A DNA stretch of 64,000 bases, taken from assembly GCF_006715395.1 (NCBI RefSeq), contig NZ_VFNC01000001.1, positions 1,612,001 through 1,676,000 of the forward strand. The letters run 5' to 3'. The DNA comes from Streptomyces sp. SLBN-31. GTDB taxonomy: Bacteria > Actinomycetota > Actinomycetes > Streptomycetales > Streptomycetaceae. Positions 63,708 through 64,000 of this stretch are shown here, piece after piece. Position 1 is the stretch's first letter. Every line of letters starts with the position of its first letter. Under the pieces are notes generated by a model that saw only the letters and a program-made list of their open reading frames with translations, did no database searches and was not told the DNA's origin. A program made the translations under genes and the position numbers.

Positions 63708-64000
63708 GGACCTCGACGACCGCGCGGGCCGGCCAGTACGCGGCCCTGCTCGCCTATCTCGCCTTCCTGGCCTTCCCGTTCCTCTGGCTGGTCTCGACCG
63801 CCTTCAAGTCGCCCCGCGAGCTGGGCAGTCCGCACCCGACCTGGATCCCGCGTCATCCCACCCTCGACAACTTCCGACAGGCCTTCGACGCGCAGCCCCT
63901 GCTGCACGCCGCCCTCAACTCCCTGCTGGCCGCCGTCGGTGCCGCCGTCGTCGCCGTGGTGATCGCGACCCCGCTGGCCTACGTCATGGCCCGCCGCCGT
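63704..64000 (+). CDS. Carbohydrate ABC transporter permease, MalG type (3' partial)
   Basis: This is the first 99 codons of the partner permease, starting TTG at 63704 inside the previous stop (TTGA). It reads AALLAYLAFLAFPFLWLVST as TM1, then AFKSPRELGSPHPTWIPRHP and DNFRQAFDAQPLLHAALNSL. It is cut by the window edge in TM2. The family block F-K-S-P-R-E and P-T-L-D-N-F are typical of MalG-type permeases. Confidence 0.9.
   Translation, partial: MRTSTTARAGQYAALLAYLAFLAFPFLWLVSTAFKSPRELGSPHPTWIPRHPTLDNFRQAFDAQPLLHAALNSLLAAVGAAVVAVVIATPLAYVMARRR

Overview
The window is a stretch of actinomycete chromosome, almost certainly Streptomyces or a close relative. Base composition is very GC-rich with strong third-position bias. 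Many genes start with GTG or TTG, many neighbours overlap by 4 nt, and the content is typical of the genus: two complete conservons (cvnA-D), a bifunctional geosmin synthase, a GlgX/TreY/TreZ set, a subtilisin-inhibitor-like protein, DUF6230/DUF6114 proteins and an SAV2148-type HEPN protein. I saw no rRNA, tRNA, CRISPR array, prophage or insertion sequence.

Layout. 1-2787: 3' end of an ApbE-like flavin transferase and a large membrane GT39 glycosyltransferase. 3022-11191: an osmoprotectant (OpuC-type) ABC transporter whose ATPase and two permeases are separated from the binding lipoprotein by an oppositely oriented conservon (5564-9873). 11238-18548: a secreted GH43/AbfB-type arabinan-active enzyme, a second conservon (12832-17364) and an orphan sugar-binding lipoprotein. 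18874-22491: an ArsR regulator overlapping a Mg2+-type P-ATPase that carries an expanded repeat insert, then tatA. 22597-25994: DUF6114 and DUF6230 proteins, a small secreted protein and a membrane-tethered AA10 lytic polysaccharide monooxygenase. 26467-28652: a TetR/ScbR-like regulator whose 3' end has been multiplied into a 41-bp tandem array, then an ARMT1-like phosphatase. 28659-33475: a cytochrome P450 divergent from a four-gene NrtT/SsuABC-type transporter. 33615-37766: geosmin synthase and a phenoxazinone-synthase-like multicopper oxidase. 37875-42197: a PDZ protein, a metallophosphoesterase, a LysE exporter, an M24 peptidase and an APH-like protein lacking its catalytic Asp. 42234-55204: treZ, then (after an interposed block) treY and glgX. 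The interposed block holds an FHA protein, a carboxypeptidase translationally coupled to a protease inhibitor, a convergent paralogous carboxypeptidase, an lpdA with two compensating frameshifts, and a LysR gene. 55384-57574: two consecutive secreted proteins that together look like one copper amine oxidase split into N-terminal and catalytic halves. 57678-64000: the HEPN protein, a DEDDh exonuclease, EamA/LysR divergent genes, an APH kinase, and the start of a sugar ABC permease pair.

How the genes work together. GlgX debranches glycogen, TreY converts the chain end to a maltooligosyl-trehalose and TreZ releases trehalose. With the OpuC transporter this gives the window a compatible-solute theme. 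The conservons are membrane sensor-kinase-like/GTPase complexes, and each lies next to a solute-binding lipoprotein gene. GH43, the LPMO and the secreted oxidases are extracellular polymer- or amine-attacking functions. The most unusual items are the split copper-amine-oxidase-like pair, the 41-bp array growing out of a regulator's coding end, the carboxypeptidase/inhibitor/carboxypeptidase arrangement, and the tandem-repeat insert in the P-type ATPase.
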